Source: Thermomicrobiaceae bacterium (lineage in GTDB: Bacteria > Chloroflexota > Chloroflexia > Thermomicrobiales > Thermomicrobiaceae). From it: a stretch of DNA of 64,000 nucleotides. Made by a program: the position numbers and the translations under genes. Every line of letters starts with the position of its first letter. Within the stretch, counting starts at the first letter, position 1. Below, piece after piece: positions 60,662-64,000 of the stretch. The stretch spans positions 1-64,000 of the forward strand of contig JADBJL010000102.1 in NCBI GenBank assembly GCA_014874455.1. The letters are read 5' to 3'. Under the pieces are notes generated by a model. The model worked only from the letters and a program-made list of their open reading frames with translations. It had not been told where the DNA came from and did no database searches.

Positions 60662-61033
60662 ATGCCCGAGCGCAAGCTGTACATCTGGCTCGACAGCGAC
60701 CCGCTGGTACACCCGCCGGATCGGGCAATCGAGGACGTGCCCGGTCGGGCCGACCTCGACCTGCTAGCCGAGGCGATCGCCGCTGGCCGGCTGGGGAAGC
60801 TCCTGCCGCCGAAGCTGGCCATCTCGCCTCACCGGCGCCCGGAGACGCCGGCTGGTTATCGCTCGGTCGATCTCAGCAAACTCCTGCGCGACTACCAGAT
60901 ACCGTACCGGATACGCGTCGAGCTGACCGGCCGGCCACCTCTTGGCAGCCCCGACGAGACCGCGGATAATCAGCCGTCGAAGCGCCGGAGACGAGGGCGA
61001 GCAGCCGATGCACCTGACGCAGAAAGAGCTTGA
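60662..61033 (+). CDS. unknown protein of the urease-like operon
   Basis: 123 residues, soluble: RKLYIWLDSDPLVHPPDRAIEDVPGRADLDLLAEAIAAGRLGKLLPPKLAISPHRRP...SVDLSKLLRDYQIPYRIRVELTGRPP, then a basic disordered tail [12 protein letters not shown]. No family recognised. Starts right after the HTH gene stop and overlaps ureA by 26 nt. Position suggests a partner or chaperone of the enzyme, replacing or adding to standard accessory genes. Confidence 0.6.
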   Translation: MPERKLYIWLDSDPLVHPPDRAIEDVPGRADLDLLAEAIAAGRLGKLLPPKLAISPHRRPETPAGYRSVDLSKLLRDYQIPYRIRVELTGRPPLGSPDETADNQPSKRRRRGRAADAPDAERA

Positions 61034-61310
61034 CCGGTTGACCATCTTCACCCTGGCCGAACTGGCCCGGCGACGACGCGCCCGCGGGCTCAAGCTCAAC
61101 TACCCGGAGAGCGTGGCCATCATCTGCGACGAGGTCTTCGAGGAGGCACGCGCCGGCCGGCCGTACGACGAGGTGGTGGCGCACGCCTGCTCGGTGCTCA
61201 CCCGCGAGGACGTGCTGCCCGGCGTGCCGGAGATGATCCCCGTGCTCCAGATCGACGCCCTCTTCCCCGACGGCACCCGGCTGGTGACGCTGAGGAACCC
61301 GATCCGATGA
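61008..61310 (+). CDS. ureA: urease gamma subunit (urease-like)
   Basis: A 100-residue gamma subunit: MHLTQKELDRLTIFTLAELARRRRARGLKLNYPESVAIICDEVFEEARAGRPYDEVV and TREDVLPGVPEMIPVLQIDALFPDGTRLVTLRNPIR, all standard family features. It overlaps the previous gene and its stop overlaps ureB by 4 nt. Confidence 0.93.
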   Translation: MHLTQKELDRLTIFTLAELARRRRARGLKLNYPESVAIICDEVFEEARAGRPYDEVVAHACSVLTREDVLPGVPEMIPVLQIDALFPDGTRLVTLRNPIR

Positions 61311-61705
61311 GGCTGGACGACCTGCCGCCCGGCGCGATCCTGCCAGCTCCCAGCCCGGTCGAAATCAACGCCGGGCTGCCGGTGACCTGGGTGCGGATCA
61401 CCAACGAGGGCGACGTCCCCGTCCACCTGACGGCGCATTTCCACGTCTTCGAAGCCAATCCCTGGCTCCGCTTCGACCGGCGCAAGGCCTTCGGCATGCG
61501 CCCCGACGTGCCGTCGGGCGGGGCGATCCGGATCGAGCCGGGGCAGACGGTCGACGTGCCCCTCGTGCCGATCGGCGGGCAGCGGGTCGTGCGGGGCTTC
61601 CACGGGCTGGTCGATGGCCCGCTCGATCGGGTCGATGTCGATGCCCTGCTGGAGCGCATGGTCGCCCAGGGGTTCCGGCACGAGCCCGAGGAGCCAGCGG
61701 GGTAG
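61307..61705 (+). CDS. ureB: urease beta subunit (urease-like)
   Basis: A 132-residue beta subunit: PSPVEINAGLPVTWVRITNEGDVPVHLTAHFHVFEANPWLRFDRRKAFGMRPDVPSGGAIRIEPGQTVDVPLVPIGGQRVVRGFHG. The normal HFHFFE/GMRLDIP pattern is recognisable but diverged. It lies between ureA and ureC with the usual spacing. Confidence 0.92.
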   Translation: MRLDDLPPGAILPAPSPVEINAGLPVTWVRITNEGDVPVHLTAHFHVFEANPWLRFDRRKAFGMRPDVPSGGAIRIEPGQTVDVPLVPIGGQRVVRGFHGLVDGPLDRVDVDALLERMVAQGFRHEPEEPAG

Positions 61706-61760
61706 GCGCGGGCCAAGCGCCGCCGGGCGATGGCGAGCCCGGGCTCGCAGGAGGACGACG

Positions 61761-63461
<1,701 letters not shown>

Positions 63462-63527
63462 GTCGGGTTCCAGACAGATGCGTGCATCCAAGGTCGAGCG
63501 CCTGAAGGCGCACGACAGCCGATGCGG

Positions 63528-63764
63528 CTACGGCGCCATGCCCTCGTCCACCCAGCGCCGGAAGAGCTCGACCTGCTCCGGCGGCCAGGGGCCATCACAG
63601 GGCATGGCGCCCTCTTCGAGTTCCTCCAAGATCTTCTTGGCATGGGCCGACACATCCTCGTAGCTGTAGAGGTCGAACAGGAAGCGCATGCTTTGCTGGT
63701 CTTTGTCGCGGAAGAGCGGCCGGATATCGCGGGCGAAGCTGAGGAAGCGGGGTGCGGCGGTCAC
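63528..63764 (-). CDS. small conserved protein of unknown function
   Basis: A 78-residue soluble protein: FLSFARDIRPLFRDKDQQSMRFLFDLYSYEDVSAHAKKILEELEEGAMPCDGPWPPEQVELFRRWVDEGMAP. The FARDIRPLFR...MPCDGPWP...F..W..EG.. pattern is that of a widespread family related to cytochrome-like modules but without CxxCH, so it does not bind haem. The GTG start has AGGAGGGG upstream. It follows the DUF1989 gene by 28 nt and is probably co-transcribed. Confidence 0.72.
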   Translation of the reverse strand: MTAAPRFLSFARDIRPLFRDKDQQSMRFLFDLYSYEDVSAHAKKILEELEEGAMPCDGPWPPEQVELFRRWVDEGMAP

Positions 63765-63792
63765 TAGGCCCCTCCTTTCGGAGCGATCGAGC

Positions 63793-64000
63793 TCAGTCGT
63801 AGACGCGGATCAGGATATCAGTCGGGTTGAAGGCGTTGCAGGCGTTCTGATCCTGAGGACAGGCGGAGACTGCCACGATCAGATCCATCACCGCCTTGAG
63901 CAAAACGTAGTCGTTCCGTTCCGACAACGGCTCACGGATCTCGAACTCGCCGCGCGCCTTCAGCCCCACGTTCATGAACCAGTTCACCGGGTCGGGGATA
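63793..64000 (-). CDS. DUF1989 (urea-carboxylase-associated) protein, 3' part only
   Basis: Only the last 68 codons lie in the window; the gene starts beyond 64000. IPDPVNWFMNVGLKARGEFEIREPLSERNDYVLLKAVMDLIVAVSACPQDQNACNAFNPTDILIRVYD matches the C terminus of DUF1989, with the ACPQD cysteine that binds metal. Relatives include the two subunits of carboxyguanidine deiminase in guanidine breakdown. Next to a urease-like operon this points to a nitrogen-compound degradation locus. Confidence 0.82.
   Translation of the reverse strand, partial: IPDPVNWFMNVGLKARGEFEIREPLSERNDYVLLKAVMDLIVAVSACPQDQNACNAFNPTDILIRVYD

Overview
The window is high-GC, densely coded DNA from what looks like a thermophilic member of the Chloroflexota, most likely class Thermomicrobia (Thermomicrobium/Thermorudis-like). 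This is inferred from the gene content: a CIRCE-controlled hrcA-grpE-dnaK operon, SpoVS in an otherwise non-sporulation context, a zinc-ribbon gene followed by a GlmL-like gene, frequent GTG starts, Shine-Dalgarno sites of the GGAGG type, and sigma-A promoters of the TTGACA-N17-TATACT type. I ran no database search, so the taxon is a judgement.

Layout. 0-10 kb: a CoA-transferase, a DUF951 protein, an MFS exporter, an amidohydrolase, Pcm, and a peptide-type ABC transporter (binding lipoprotein plus two permeases). 10-20.6 kb: housekeeping genes (rny, spoVS, a PHP phosphoesterase, a PIN/TRAM membrane protein, ispD, ispF, dtd) and three lineage-type genes of unknown role. 20.6-24.3 kb: hrcA-grpE-dnaK on the minus strand behind a near-perfect sigma-A promoter and CIRCE.

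24.5-43.6 kb is the centrepiece, a sulfur-oxidation island of the sHdr (heterodisulfide-reductase-like) type. In order: tusA, two DsrE-family sulfur carriers, a lipoate-binding GcvH-like protein, a thioredoxin-like protein, shdrC1, shdrB1, shdrA, a small membrane protein, the sHdr-associated hypothetical gene, a fused HdrC2-HdrB2-like protein, etfB, etfA, a membrane Etf:menaquinone oxidoreductase (EMO-like), two small unknown genes, two more GcvH-like lipoate carriers and a dedicated lipoate-protein ligase. A second unit follows: a CsoR-family regulator with the two-cysteine, no-histidine signature of the persulfide sensor CstR, a fused four-cluster ferredoxin/NrfD membrane subunit, and a cytoplasmic molybdopterin oxidoreductase resembling SoeA sulfite dehydrogenase. 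Read together, sulfane sulfur would be passed by TusA/DsrE to lipoate carriers, oxidised by sHdr to sulfite with electrons leaving through EtfAB-EMO to menaquinone, and sulfite would be oxidised by the SoeABC-like enzyme. The starts of both units carry the same 18-bp element (16/18 identical, opposite orientation) just downstream of a sigma-A promoter, so the CstR-like protein is the obvious candidate repressor of both.

43.7-53 kb: a second amidohydrolase, a mini zinc-hairpin protein, tmRNA (ssrA) on the minus strand with its own promoter and terminator, and a CtpI-like giant P-type ATPase (1609 aa, degenerate first half) with small companion genes. Two direct-repeat elements resembling PhoP boxes lie upstream. 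53-58 kb: a TPP-riboswitch-controlled thiamine salvage/uptake operon with two TenA paralogues bracketing an ECF transporter, plus two small coding sequences. 58-64 kb: rpsU, citrate synthase, and a divergent operon encoding a small HTH protein, an unknown protein and a three-subunit urease-like enzyme whose alpha subunit has Val in place of the usual flap cysteine. The window ends inside a DUF1989 (urea-carboxylase-associated) gene on the minus strand.
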